NCBI GenBank assembly: GCA_022794265.1
Contig: JAAWEK010000017.1
Coordinates: 1 to 64,000 of the forward strand
Direction: 5' to 3'
DNA length: 64,000 nucleotides
Source: Lachnospiraceae bacterium
GTDB lineage: Bacteria; Bacillota; Clostridia; Lachnospirales; Lachnospiraceae
A model generated the notes under the pieces. It saw nothing but the letters and a program-made list of their open reading frames with translations, searched no databases and was not told where the DNA came from. How positions within the stretch are numbered: the stretch's first letter is position 1; each line of letters opens with the position of its first letter. Shown here one piece after another: positions 24,836 through 33,896 of this stretch. The position numbers and the translations under genes are program-made.

Positions 24836-25882
24836 CTAACGTTTTTTATTTCCAATGACTTTATAAATTTCGTCCCCTTTTGGCGGTTCCAGATATCGCT
24901 TCTCACCGTTCTGTATGACCACCTTGTCATTGTTTTCCGTCAGTTTACCGATTACCGTTGCTGAAATCCCCCGGCGCCTCAGTCTGTCTGTTATATCGTT
25001 GCCATGACTGCAGACCAGCAGCAAAGAACCTCCCGAAATAAGTTTATATGGATTCAGTCCGTAAAACTCACACAGTTCGATAGTCTCCTGCCGGACTGGT
25101 ATATCCGCAATAACTGCTTCCACACCTCTGCCCGTTATTTCTGCCAGTTCCCACAATGCCGCAAATATACCGCCGCGGCTCACATCATGCATAACTGCTG
25201 CGCCGGAGCCTCCCGCGACTGCTGCCTCACTGCATACGGACATTTCTTCTTCCGCCTCCAGTGCCTTTTCCAGATAACTTTCAGGGAACTTTGTCAGAAG
25301 CTCATCTCTCTTCTCATACAACATCATAACGGTACCCATTATACCAATACGCTTTGTCAGAACAATATCCATTCCCGGTCTGCATACAGCTGCAGGTTCC
25401 GTATAAAGATATTTATTTTCCAGTCCTTCCGATTCAAAGGATTCTTCTACGACAGCAGGATGTCCCAATACCGTAAAAGAAACAATGGTACTTTTTACTG
25501 CAACAGAAACCTCCGTACTTCCTCCTGCAATCTGAAGCTTTAACCTCAGACACAGCCTGGAAATGCTACCCGTCAATGCTCTTAAATCGGATTCCAGTTT
25601 TCCCGCTGGCAGAATAATGTTCATAAGAACAGCAAATGGTCTCCCGCCTTTTGCAGCTATATTGTTCATTCCATTTAAAATAGCACATTTACAGTCAAAA
25701 AACAGATTCTCTTCCGACATATAAAGACCTGCCGTGGAAACAGCAGCTACAATTCCCTCAGAATCAGCAATAACCGCATCGTTTCCGGGTGCGGCCTTTG
25801 CTGGTATTTCATCTGTTATATATTTAATTGTCCTGATTACTGACCTTTTTAATACAGGTTCTGATATTTTTCCCGGTTTCAT
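24836..25882 (-). CDS. AIR-synthase-related (HypE-like) protein, stand-alone
   Basis: 348 residues with the PurM/HypE fold. The N-terminal AIRS domain has APGNDAVI and NNIAAKGGRPFAVLMNI; the C-terminal AIRS_C domain has MHDVSRGGIFAALWELAE and NPYKLISGGSLLLV. HypE builds the cyanide ligand of [NiFe] hydrogenase using a C-terminal Cys, but this protein ends DEIYKVIGNKKR with no such Cys, and no other hyp genes are in the window. It therefore belongs to the HypE-like paralogues of unknown role. It probably binds ATP. Confidence 0.75.
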   Translation of the reverse strand: MKPGKISEPVLKRSVIRTIKYITDEIPAKAAPGNDAVIADSEGIVAAVSTAGLYMSEENLFFDCKCAILNGMNNIAAKGGRPFAVLMNIILPAGKLESDLRALTGSISRLCLRLKLQIAGGSTEVSVAVKSTIVSFTVLGHPAVVEESFESEGLENKYLYTEPAAVCRPGMDIVLTKRIGIMGTVMMLYEKRDELLTKFPESYLEKALEAEEEMSVCSEAAVAGGSGAAVMHDVSRGGIFAALWELAEITGRGVEAVIADIPVRQETIELCEFYGLNPYKLISGGSLLLVCSHGNDITDRLRRRGISATVIGKLTENNDKVVIQNGEKRYLEPPKGDEIYKVIGNKKR

Positions 25883-25915
25883 AATACCAGCCAGCCTTTC
25901 TTTGAATTCCTACAG

Positions 25916-27478
25916 TTAATTATCTTTTTTTGAGGATGTTTTCTTTTCGGTTTCCTTCTGCGGCTTGGTTTTCTGTTCTGTCTTCGGTTCGTTCTTTGGC
26001 TCTGTTTTCGGTTCTGTCTTCGGTTCGGTTTTCGCCTCTGTTTTCGGCTCAGTCTTTGGCTCTGTTGCCGGAGGTTCCGTTACCGGTGGTTCTGTTGCTG
26101 GTGGCTCCGTCACTGCTTCGCCTGTGCCTACTGTGACATATGTAGGTGAAGCAGCATATGTACTTTTATTAATCACTTCCTCACTTACCAGCACACCGTC
26201 CACATAAACCTTTTTCCAAAGTCTGGCCGTGGAACCGTTATGTCCTCTCTCCGTAACCTGCCGGTATCCGCCTGGCAGAGACGGATCCTGGGTTATCACT
26301 TCCTGCGACGGCGTAGAGCCTGTTGTTTCGCTTACATATTCTACTTTTCGGTTTGCCGGACGGGTTTCCTGACCATAAATATTAAAGGTTATTTTTCCGG
26401 ACGGATCATAAATTCCTTCCACATAAACCGGAATATCCAGATTGTTGCTGAACTTCAAATCTTTCCACGTTCCGGCCAGGGCCGCATCCATGGACAACGG
26501 TACATATCCCACTGACATGGAATGATTAAACCGCTCTACAATCTCAAGCTCGGCGTTCAAAACCGCATTATACAGAGTTGTAGATACCTGACAGATTCCT
26601 CCGCCAAGACTGTCTTCTACTTTACCATTAACATAAGTTCCTGCCGGCCTCCATCCGTTGTCCTCCGTCCACGGCTCTAAAAGCGCATTGGCCGACATGG
26701 TCTCGCCAGGACACAATGTCACTCCGTTTAACAGATTTACTCCGTTTTCCATATTTTTATTACGGTTATAGTTGCCGCCTCCGGTGGTAAAACTGGTAGT
26801 ATAGGTACCGAGTATGGCATTTACCTTCCGGCAGTCCTCTACAGTGGAAACCGGATGGTCATCTACAACGGTAAGTGAAAACTCCCCGTCCTTTCCGTCC
26901 CAGGAACTCAGCAGATAATCTTTAATACTTTTCACTGACTGCTCCATATCAATAATCCGCCCCGAAGCTTCCTGAGAAATGCTGAAAGAACCGTTCTCTC
27001 TTTTTAACCGGGCATTTACATGAGGAACGTTATACACACCGCACTTTTCTTCAATAGTTTTCCTCAATATTTCTTCATTAATCTGTACTTCAGTGTCATA
27101 TTGAATTCCCTTTTTTTCAATATCTTTTTCTTCTTTATATCTTTGGATAATATTTCCTTCCCTGCAATAACCGGCAGCCTCTTCCACAATTTCGGTATTT
27201 TCCCAGAAATAACCCAGTTCTTCCGCCTTAACCGCAACCTTATTACCGTCTACGTCCAGCTCAATGGTTTTTCCGGTAAATTCCGATATAAGCTCATTTA
27301 CCGCCTCCATCGCCTCATCGTACGTCATTCCACCCACATCAATATTATCAATGGTAATACCAACAGGTATCTTGTGTTCACTTGCATATGTATCTGTTTC
27401 CTGCAATGCAAATGCTCCAATCAAAACACAGAAACATCCGAAAAGGTATGTCATCCCCCTGTTTTTTTTGATATTCAT
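25916..27478 (-). CDS. Secreted VanW-family protein with repetitive tail
   Basis: 520 residues. A signal peptide (about 1-32, core MTYLFGCFCVLIGAFALQ) is followed by a putative peptidoglycan-binding PG_binding_4 region (about 85-195), the VanW domain (about 220-350, including LGGGICQVSTTLYNAVL) and a G5-like stretch (about 380-450). It ends in a low-complexity tail of Thr-Glu-Pro repeats (TEPPATEP, then TEPKTEPK units, about 460-510). The tail is likely wall-spanning and extended. VanW is found in vancomycin-resistance clusters, but its function is unproven and this copy is not in such a cluster. Confidence 0.85.
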   Translation of the reverse strand: MNIKKNRGMTYLFGCFCVLIGAFALQETDTYASEHKIPVGITIDNIDVGGMTYDEAMEAVNELISEFTGKTIELDVDGNKVAVKAEELGYFWENTEIVEEAAGYCREGNIIQRYKEEKDIEKKGIQYDTEVQINEEILRKTIEEKCGVYNVPHVNARLKRENGSFSISQEASGRIIDMEQSVKSIKDYLLSSWDGKDGEFSLTVVDDHPVSTVEDCRKVNAILGTYTTSFTTGGGNYNRNKNMENGVNLLNGVTLCPGETMSANALLEPWTEDNGWRPAGTYVNGKVEDSLGGGICQVSTTLYNAVLNAELEIVERFNHSMSVGYVPLSMDAALAGTWKDLKFSNNLDIPVYVEGIYDPSGKITFNIYGQETRPANRKVEYVSETTGSTPSQEVITQDPSLPGGYRQVTERGHNGSTARLWKKVYVDGVLVSEEVINKSTYAASPTYVTVGTGEAVTEPPATEPPVTEPPATEPKTEPKTEAKTEPKTEPKTEPKNEPKTEQKTKPQKETEKKTSSKKDN

Positions 27479-27554
27479 ATTTACGGCTTCCTTTCATACA
27501 AATTTTGATACAATAATATGTTGTTTTTTGTAACCTGAAATGTTAAACTACTGT

Positions 27555-27606
27555 AGAGCGTGTTTAAAAAATACAGATTGCAGAAAGCAATTTTCAGACA
27601 CACTCT
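27555..27606. repeat. 52-bp palindromic repeat element
   Basis: The first 18 bases (AGAGCGTGTTTAAAAAAT) and the reverse complement of the last 18 (AGAGTGTGTCTGAAAATT) match at 13 or more positions, with TA on the left and TA on the right extending the symmetry. One arm recurs at 3297-3335. It lies between the VanW gene start and a short membrane-protein ORF whose TAG stop is inside its right edge. It could act as a small nonautonomous element or a hairpin terminator. Confidence 0.6.
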
Positions 27607-27712
27607 AGTACAGCAAAGGGAGTGCTACGCCTAATATCATGGCCAGTACCAATAATATTATGATTATGTTGGAAATTATCTTTTTAGACTTCCTGTTATT
27701 AAAGTTTATCAT
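27605..27712 (-). CDS. Small membrane protein
   Basis: A 35-residue reading from the ATG at 27712: a basic N-terminus (NFNNRKSKK) and one hydrophobic helix (about 12-34, IIIILLVLAMILGVALPLL). The frame is open further upstream to another ATG at 27811, which has GAAAGGAA almost touching it, so the true length could be 68. Short Lys-rich single-helix proteins of this type are common beside wall genes in Firmicutes. I do not recognise a family. Confidence 0.4.
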   Translation of the reverse strand: MINFNNRKSKKIISNIIIILLVLAMILGVALPLLY

Positions 27713-27922
27713 GATTATACCTGTGCGTATCACCAGCCGGTTTTGATACCGCCTGTAATTCTGCCCGGAATAAAACAAATATATTTGCCGGTTGAAAACG
27801 GACAGATGCATCTTCCTTTCTTTCTATTGTACTTCAACCTGTTTATCATTCCCAGGTGTTACCACTGCAGAATGAGATTTACTTTTTTTAATAAAAATTA
27901 TTTAAGATAGGAGTGTTTCCTC

Positions 27923-28531
27923 TTGGGTGTTGTTATATTTTTTATTGTAATCGTTTTTATCCTGTGGCTTAGATATGAGCTGAAAAAAAGCTCCCGGACT
28001 CTTCAGAACGCCAACGATAAGTTTTGGGAACGCGAAGAACTGGCCAACTCCACCAGAAAAAAATCTACCGATTCTCTCAATTATATCACAATTTCAGAAA
28101 AATCCCTACCTTTTCTTGAAATTAATGATGAAATTGTTGCGAAATGTGTCAGCCAGCTTGTTTTTTTGAAAGATAAAAAAATTTTAAATCTTACCGGAAA
28201 AACCAATACGGATTTAAAATTAGAATACGGCGCCGCAAATCTTACATTTCTCTCCGAATGTGATGAGCATTACACCACGCTCTCCCGGACGCTAAATACC
28301 TATTCTGCAAGGCTATATGAATTAGGCTATGAAGCGGAAGCCTGCAGGGTTCTGGAATTCGCCGTGGAAACCGGCTCCGACTCCTTAAGCATGTACCGGC
28401 TTCTGGCCGAAATCTATGCCGGCCGCAATGATGCAGATAGTCTTGAATATTTGTTATTCAAAGCGAACCAGCTGGATTCCATGTTAAAAAAATCTATTGT
28501 CAATGACGTATCTTTCCGTATTTCGCAATAA
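27923..28531 (+). CDS. Hypothetical membrane-anchored protein with TPR-like tail
   Basis: 202 residues from the TTG at 27923 (TAGGAG about 10 bases upstream). One N-terminal membrane helix (about 2-18), then a charged region and a helical C-terminal half (about 110-195) with repeated Leu/Ala/Tyr spacing like tetratricopeptide repeats (GYEAEACRVLEFAVETG and YRLLAEIYAGRNDADSLEYL). No enzyme motif. It converges with the exonuclease gene and overlaps its 3' end by 32 bases. Function unknown; a scaffold role would be a guess. Confidence 0.65.
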   Translation: MGVVIFFIVIVFILWLRYELKKSSRTLQNANDKFWEREELANSTRKKSTDSLNYITISEKSLPFLEINDEIVAKCVSQLVFLKDKKILNLTGKTNTDLKLEYGAANLTFLSECDEHYTTLSRTLNTYSARLYELGYEAEACRVLEFAVETGSDSLSMYRLLAEIYAGRNDADSLEYLLFKANQLDSMLKKSIVNDVSFRISQ

Positions 28532-29219
28532 TCATATCTGCCATCCGGCTTCCTTCCCGTTGTGTCAGTTTTGAAAAATCCGTATTCTGTTCCAGACCGT
28601 GATAACGTACCAGTTTTTCCAGAAAGCGAACCTGCTTTGCCGCTATCATGGTCTGTTTTTTGGGTTTATAGTTCAGCCGTACCGGTTGAAATTCCACGTT
28701 CCGCTCATAAATATTACAAAGTTTCTCATATAAACGGGCTGCTGCCTCTGCATCGCTGCCGGCCCGATGATGTTCTTTTTCTTTAATCCCATAATATTTG
28801 CACAGCTTATCCAGATTTTTTTCCGTTTCCGCCTCCATATACTTTCTCGCAATCAACAGGGTATCCATGCCGTACCACTCTCTTTCGAATACCTCTTCCA
28901 GCCCCAGATCATAACATGACTGCATGATGAAGCTGAAATCAAATCCCACGGAATGACCCAGCAGAACATCATTGCCGAGAAACTCAATGAAATCAGGCAT
29001 AACCTCATCAATTCCGGGCGACTGATGCAACATATCTTCCCGGATTCCGGTAATTTCTGTAATATGCTCCCGAATCGGTATATTGGGATTGACCAGAGTT
29101 TCAAACCGTTCCGTTACCGTTCCGTTTTCCATCCGCAGAGCTGCGATTTCAATAATCCGGTCTTTTACCGGAGACAAACCTGACATTTCCAGATCAACGG
29201 ATACATAATTTGTTAACAT
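28500..29219 (-). CDS. DEDDh-family 3'-5' exonuclease (PolC/DnaQ-type)
   Basis: 239 residues. The exonuclease domain (about 1-170) has ExoI YVSVDLEMSG (Asp and Glu), ExoII HSVGFDFSFIM (Asp) and ExoIII HRAGSDAEAAARL (His and Asp), so all metal ligands are present. The remaining C-terminal part (about 175-239) has no recognised domain. These stand-alone proteins resemble the epsilon proofreading domain and process DNA or RNA 3' ends. Convergent with the preceding membrane protein. Confidence 0.85.
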   Translation of the reverse strand: MLTNYVSVDLEMSGLSPVKDRIIEIAALRMENGTVTERFETLVNPNIPIREHITEITGIREDMLHQSPGIDEVMPDFIEFLGNDVLLGHSVGFDFSFIMQSCYDLGLEEVFEREWYGMDTLLIARKYMEAETEKNLDKLCKYYGIKEKEHHRAGSDAEAAARLYEKLCNIYERNVEFQPVRLNYKPKKQTMIAAKQVRFLEKLVRYHGLEQNTDFSKLTQREGSRMADMIIAKYGKIRH

Positions 29220-29255
29220 AATTTATTCTTCTCCAATAAGCAGCAATTTCAATTT

Positions 29256-29903
29256 TTATTTACCCGCGCCGGGACACAGTTCCCTCAGGAAACAATTCCC
29301 ACAGTCCGGCTTTTTTGCTGTACATACGGTTCTTCCCAGCCGTATTACATGAATATTCCACAAAATCCACTGTTCTTTTGGCAGGATTTCCATCAGTTCA
29401 AATTCTATTTTCACAGGATCATCCGAATCTGTCAGTCCCAGCTTCCTGGATATTCTTTTCACATGGGTGTCCACAACAATGCTGGGTTCATTATAGATAT
29501 TTCCCCGGATAACATTGGCGGTCTTTCTTCCCACACCTGCCAGTGTCACCAGTTCCTCCAGTTCCGAGGGAACCTCTCCACCATATTCCTCCAAAAGCTT
29601 CCTGCAGCACAATATGATGTTCTTTGCCTTATTTTTATAAAAACCAGTGGTATAGATATCCCGCTCCAGTTCTTTAACATCCGCATTTGCAAAGGCTTCC
29701 AGGGAACTATATTTTACAAACAACTCCTTCGTTACAATATTAACTCTGGCATCCGTACACTGTGCACTTAATATGGTGGCTATCAGAAGCTGCCATGCAT
29801 TTTCATGGTTTAAATAGCATTTATATTCTTTACCATATTCCTTATTAAATAATTCTATAATCCGTTCCACTTCCGCCTTTGTTCTTTTCCTTTTCTTTGC
29901 CAT
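29256..29903 (-). CDS. nth: Endonuclease III
   Basis: 215 residues, normal for Nth. The helix-hairpin-helix has the catalytic Lys (LAGVGRKTANVIRGN), the catalytic Asp is in VVDTHVKRISRKLGL, and the [4Fe-4S] motif C-x6-C-x2-C-x5-C is present as CTAKKPDCGNCFLRELC. It removes oxidised pyrimidines from DNA and nicks the strand. All functional residues are present. Confidence 0.93.
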   Translation of the reverse strand: MAKKRKRTKAEVERIIELFNKEYGKEYKCYLNHENAWQLLIATILSAQCTDARVNIVTKELFVKYSSLEAFANADVKELERDIYTTGFYKNKAKNIILCCRKLLEEYGGEVPSELEELVTLAGVGRKTANVIRGNIYNEPSIVVDTHVKRISRKLGLTDSDDPVKIEFELMEILPKEQWILWNIHVIRLGRTVCTAKKPDCGNCFLRELCPGAGK

Positions 29904-29947
29904 ATTGAAATTTAAACTCCTTTTCTTCGTCTGTACGCTCCGGAAAA

Positions 29948-31699
29948 TCAGAAGTCTTCCGGGAAAATCTCCCTTACGCCGGCTTCATAATTAATCTTAT
30001 CCCGGATTCCGTAATCAAACAATACATAATTTTCTCTTTCAGCAGGTCCTTTTTTTATAAGTGCTTCATCCTTCTTCTTAACTGCTTCCGAATACTTCCG
30101 AATATCATAATGAAACTTCTCAATATGAACATTCTTCCCCTGCTCCTTATAACGTCGATAAATATTTTTCAATACCGGTGGAGTTTCACTTTGAAAATAA
30201 ACCGGCCGTGTCTTAATATTTTCCCTTAAATATACATCATACTTTAATAATTCAGAATAGAACGGTGGAAGCTCTTCATACTGCTTCTCAATAAATTCCA
30301 GCAGAAGATCATATCTTGCAATCCTGGAATGTTTCTCTCCATTGGGTGCCGCTGCGGAATAATGTCTGGCAAGCTGCTCATACATTTCAAAAGGAGACTC
30401 AAAGATATTCTCCAAATAGGATATGGTATTTGTAAACTGCCTGCTGTTGTAATATATTTCAACTACATGTTCCATTTTTTTCAATTTTAAGATTTCATCA
30501 TAAGTCAGCCATTTGGTGTACAGAACTTCATAAGGCGGATGAGAGGAATATACCAGCCCGTAGGAGTCTGCCCGCTGCTCCATACCGGCTCCGCTCAATA
30601 CTTTTAGAAAACCCAGCTGCAATTGTTCCGGTTTCATTGCATACACATCATTAAAAGACTTTTTAAAACTGTCCCAATCCTCATAAGGCAGTCCTGCGAT
30701 TAAATCCAAATGCTGATGAATATTTCCGAAACTGTTAATCCTGCCCACCACCGATTTTAAGCGCTCAATATTCATGGTCCGGTCAATCCCGGCAATCGTT
30801 ACCGGATTTGTAGACTGCACGCCGATTTCAAACTGTACCAGTCCCGGCCGCATCCGGCTCAGCAGTTCCAGCTCTTCTTCATCCAGCAAATCGGCAGAGA
30901 TTTCAAAATGAAAATTTGTGATTCCGTTATCCTGTTCTAAAATAAACTTCCAAATTTCCATCGCATGACTCTTTTTGCAGTTAAACGTCCTGTCTACAAA
31001 TTTTACCTGCGAAATGTTATTGTCAATAAAAAATTTCAGTTCCTGCTTTACCAGCGCCGTATTTCGGAACCGCAGTTTTTTATCTATAGAAGAAAGACAG
31101 TAACTGCATGAAAATGGACATCCCCTGCTGCTTTCGTAGTATATGATTTTGTTTCGAAACGGTTTAAGGTCGTCGTAAGGAAAGGGTATGCTGCTCAAAT
31201 CCAGAAGGGGCTCCAACGGATTACTGATCAGTGTCCCATTTTCCCGGTTCCGATAGATAATTCCTTTGATTTCCGAAAGCAGAGACGTCCCCTGTGTATA
31301 GTAATTAACAAGATTTTTAAATATATTCTCGCCTTCTCCAATCATTATTCCGGTAATTTCAGGATATTCCTCCATAAATGCGACGGCATTATAGGATACT
31401 TCCGGTCCTCCCACCCAGATATCCGTATCCGGAAGAACTTTGGCAATATCCTCTATAACCCTGCCCATGTAATCCCGGTTCCAGATATAACAGGAAAACG
31501 CTATCACCTGCGGCTTTTTCAGATATATGCTTTGTACGATATCCGTAACATACTGATTAATGGTATATTCTGCAATTTCAATATCGGCGCCAGTATCCTC
31601 TGCATATTTTTTCAGTGAATAAACAGCCAGATTGGAATGAATATATTTCGCATTAATGGCGGTTAATAATATTTTTTTATTTTCAGACATTCCTATCAT
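29948..31699 (-). CDS. B12-binding-domain radical SAM protein (DUF4080 type)
   Basis: 583 residues. The N-terminal cobalamin-binding-like domain (about 1-140) has AFSCYIWNRDYMGRV and VGGPEVSYNAVAFM. The radical-SAM domain (about 175-400) has the cluster motif CPFSCSYC (C-x3-C-x2-C) and VQFEIGVQSTNP. The C-terminal DUF4080 part is helical. The family is widespread in anaerobic Firmicutes and its substrate is unknown. Oxygen-sensitive chemistry supports an anaerobic host. Confidence 0.85.
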   Translation of the reverse strand: MIGMSENKKILLTAINAKYIHSNLAVYSLKKYAEDTGADIEIAEYTINQYVTDIVQSIYLKKPQVIAFSCYIWNRDYMGRVIEDIAKVLPDTDIWVGGPEVSYNAVAFMEEYPEITGIMIGEGENIFKNLVNYYTQGTSLLSEIKGIIYRNRENGTLISNPLEPLLDLSSIPFPYDDLKPFRNKIIYYESSRGCPFSCSYCLSSIDKKLRFRNTALVKQELKFFIDNNISQVKFVDRTFNCKKSHAMEIWKFILEQDNGITNFHFEISADLLDEEELELLSRMRPGLVQFEIGVQSTNPVTIAGIDRTMNIERLKSVVGRINSFGNIHQHLDLIAGLPYEDWDSFKKSFNDVYAMKPEQLQLGFLKVLSGAGMEQRADSYGLVYSSHPPYEVLYTKWLTYDEILKLKKMEHVVEIYYNSRQFTNTISYLENIFESPFEMYEQLARHYSAAAPNGEKHSRIARYDLLLEFIEKQYEELPPFYSELLKYDVYLRENIKTRPVYFQSETPPVLKNIYRRYKEQGKNVHIEKFHYDIRKYSEAVKKKDEALIKKGPAERENYVLFDYGIRDKINYEAGVREIFPEDF

Positions 31700-31732
31700 C
31701 CACTCCAGTATTTATATATAATGCTTTAAAAC

Positions 31733-31762
31733 GGCGGCATACGGTTCATACCGTATACCGCC
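31733..31762 (-). terminator. Probable terminator after the chemoreceptor gene
   Basis: Imperfect hairpin GGCGGTATACGG / CCGTATGCCGCC (minus strand, one mismatch, short loop) about 45 bases after the stop at 31809, followed by GTTTTAAAG. The T-run is short, so the termination may be weak. Confidence 0.55.
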
Positions 31763-31808
31763 TGCTCTATCTCTTTCCACGAAAACAACTGCTCAGCAAA
31801 AACAAATA

Positions 31809-33869
31809 TTATACTTTAAACTGTTTCATGGTATGTTCAAGATTTTCTGATATAACCTTTAGCCGTTCTGCTTCTTCCCGTACATAACCTGTATTAACCG
31901 ATACATGTTCTGCATTCATGGCTACTTCTGTTGTACCCTTTGCACCTTCCTGGGTCGCATCCTTCAAATCACTGAACGATTTAATGATGATTCCGATTTC
32001 ATTGGAAATATTCCGTGCTGCCAGAGAGAATTCCTGTAAAATATCCTCCATATTCTGTGCATCATTATTATACTGTTCACTGGTATCCATCAGTTTCCGA
32101 TTGGTTTCTTTTACATGACTTTCAATAAATCCCAACACTTCCGTTGCGTTATTACACAAATTATCAACCGCATCTGTAACATTCATCGTAATCTTCTGAA
32201 TCTGAATAGCCGTTTCCTCACAGTTCTCTGCAAGTTTCCGGATTTCATCGGCAACAACAGCAAAACCCTTGCCTGATTCTCCGGCTCTGGCTGCTTCAAT
32301 AGAAGCATTCAGTGAAAGAAGTGTGGTCTGATCTGCAATATTCAGAATAGCATTGGTCAGCTGGTCAATCTGTTCCACCTGTTTGGACTCTTCAATGGCA
32401 GCTTTCAGTCTGCCTTCCGATTGTTTGGAAAGAATTTCTGTTTCTTCATAAGATTTTGCAGCTTCCACCTTTAGTATGTTGGCTCGCTCACTGATTCCCT
32501 GTACAGCCAGCATACCCTCCCGGTTTTTATCATTCATCTTATCAATATGAACCACCATATTGTTGGAAGATGTGCTGAGATTTTCCGCAGTTGCAGCCGT
32601 CTCTTCCATGCTGGCCGCCAGTTCTTCTGAAATAGCAGAGATATTTGATACCTGATCCACCAAATTCCCTATTACGTTTTCCAGCTGCCCTACTGCGCCA
32701 GATATATCTTTGCTGCTATTTCCTACCAGTCCCACCGTACTCTTCATATTCATCTGAACCGAATCCAGAGCCTTTGCCAAAATTCCTGTTTCATTTCTAT
32801 TTTTCAGATAAGGTTTATATTTGATACCGGTAAAATCTCCATTTTGCATAAGGGATAAATCCTCTGCCACCTTACGAATCGGTTTGGATATCCTTCTGCC
32901 CAGAATATTTGCTATCAGTATTGCAAATACGCATATAATGAGAGTAATGACCAAAGCATAAAGCAGAACCGTTCTGGTCGCGGAATTAACTTCACTCACA
33001 GGGGCTTCCATCAGCACCGTATAGCCATTATTCATTTTGGCATATCCTATGAAGCTGGCTGAGCCTTTATTGGTATTCAGACGAATCACTCCCGAATTAA
33101 TTTCATTGGCAAGATTATCTATTAACTGGGTATATCCCACACTGGTCAGGGTCTCATTAATGTTATAAACACTGTCCACTGCAAAATACTGGTCTGCATC
33201 TACCAGACTGGCATGACCGGTTTCATACAGCTCTACCCCGCTGACCAGAGTGGCAAACTTATCAAACGGCACACAGAGGCTTATCATTGCAAACAGCTCG
33301 TCACCAAAATACACCGGATAACCATAGGTCATAACATTTTGTTGTACTGCAGCATCGTAACGGGATTTCTGCCACTTTGCTTCGCCTTTTTCTTCTACGT
33401 CACGCCACCATGCAAATTCCGGCTGTTTGCTGAACCAGGTGACATACCACTCGCTGGCATCAAATGTTTGTTTTTTGTCTCCCAAATACCATGTACCAAT
33501 CATCGTCTCAATTTCATGAGGACTGATATATACGCTTAAGCTTAAAATATCCTCATAATCCGTGCTGACCCGTTTCACATAGGCATCAATACTGTCAATA
33601 TACTGTTGATCATAATCCGTATCCAGAATTTTGCTGCTGTCTGCAGTTGCCGCAATATAATCGCCTATACTTTTGGCAACACTTTCATACTGGGCAAACT
33701 CCGTATTCATCTGGTTTGCATACTGAAGCGCCATTGCTCCCAGTTTGCCTGTGGCCTCCTGTTCGATCACATCAGAAGACGTAAATACCGTTACGGTTCC
33801 CACAATTGCCGTTGCGGCGATGACACAGGCAGTGATTCCGGCAATTATGCTTGTAGATATCTTCTTCAT
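31809..33869 (-). CDS. Methyl-accepting chemotaxis protein
   Basis: 686 residues from the ATG at 33869 (GAGGAA 8 bases upstream). Layout: membrane helix (about 8-32), dCache-type extracellular sensor (about 40-280), second helix (about 300-325), HAMP (about 325-385), methyl-accepting signalling domain with the hairpin tip in [29 protein letters not shown]. It senses an extracellular ligand and controls CheA. This implies chemotaxis, and probably motility, in the host. It begins 21-27 bases after the gene for a cyclic-nucleotide-binding-like protein. Confidence 0.9.
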   Translation of the reverse strand: MKKISTSIIAGITACVIAATAIVGTVTVFTSSDVIEQEATGKLGAMALQYANQMNTEFAQYESVAKSIGDYIAATADSSKILDTDYDQQYIDSIDAYVKRVSTDYEDILSLSVYISPHEIETMIGTWYLGDKKQTFDASEWYVTWFSKQPEFAWWRDVEEKGEAKWQKSRYDAAVQQNVMTYGYPVYFGDELFAMISLCVPFDKFATLVSGVELYETGHASLVDADQYFAVDSVYNINETLTSVGYTQLIDNLANEINSGVIRLNTNKGSASFIGYAKMNNGYTVLMEAPVSEVNSATRTVLLYALVITLIICVFAILIANILGRRISKPIRKVAEDLSLMQNGDFTGIKYKPYLKNRNETGILAKALDSVQMNMKSTVGLVGNSSKDISGAVGQLENVIGNLVDQVSNISAISEELAASMEETAATAENLSTSSNNMVVHIDKMNDKNREGMLAVQGISERANILKVEAAKSYEETEILSKQSEGRLKAAIEESKQVEQIDQLTNAILNIADQTTLLSLNASIEAARAGESGKGFAVVADEIRKLAENCEETAIQIQKITMNVTDAVDNLCNNATEVLGFIESHVKETNRKLMDTSEQYNNDAQNMEDILQEFSLAARNISNEIGIIIKSFSDLKDATQEGAKGTTEVAMNAEHVSVNTGYVREEAERLKVISENLEHTMKQFKV

Positions 33870-33896
33870 GGCCATTTCCTCTCTTTCGTCTTTATT

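Noticed and set aside
25930..26207. Apparent repeat array in the VanW gene
   Set aside because: The repeats are a coding low-complexity Thr-Glu-Pro/Lys tail with in-frame units, not a CRISPR or satellite array.
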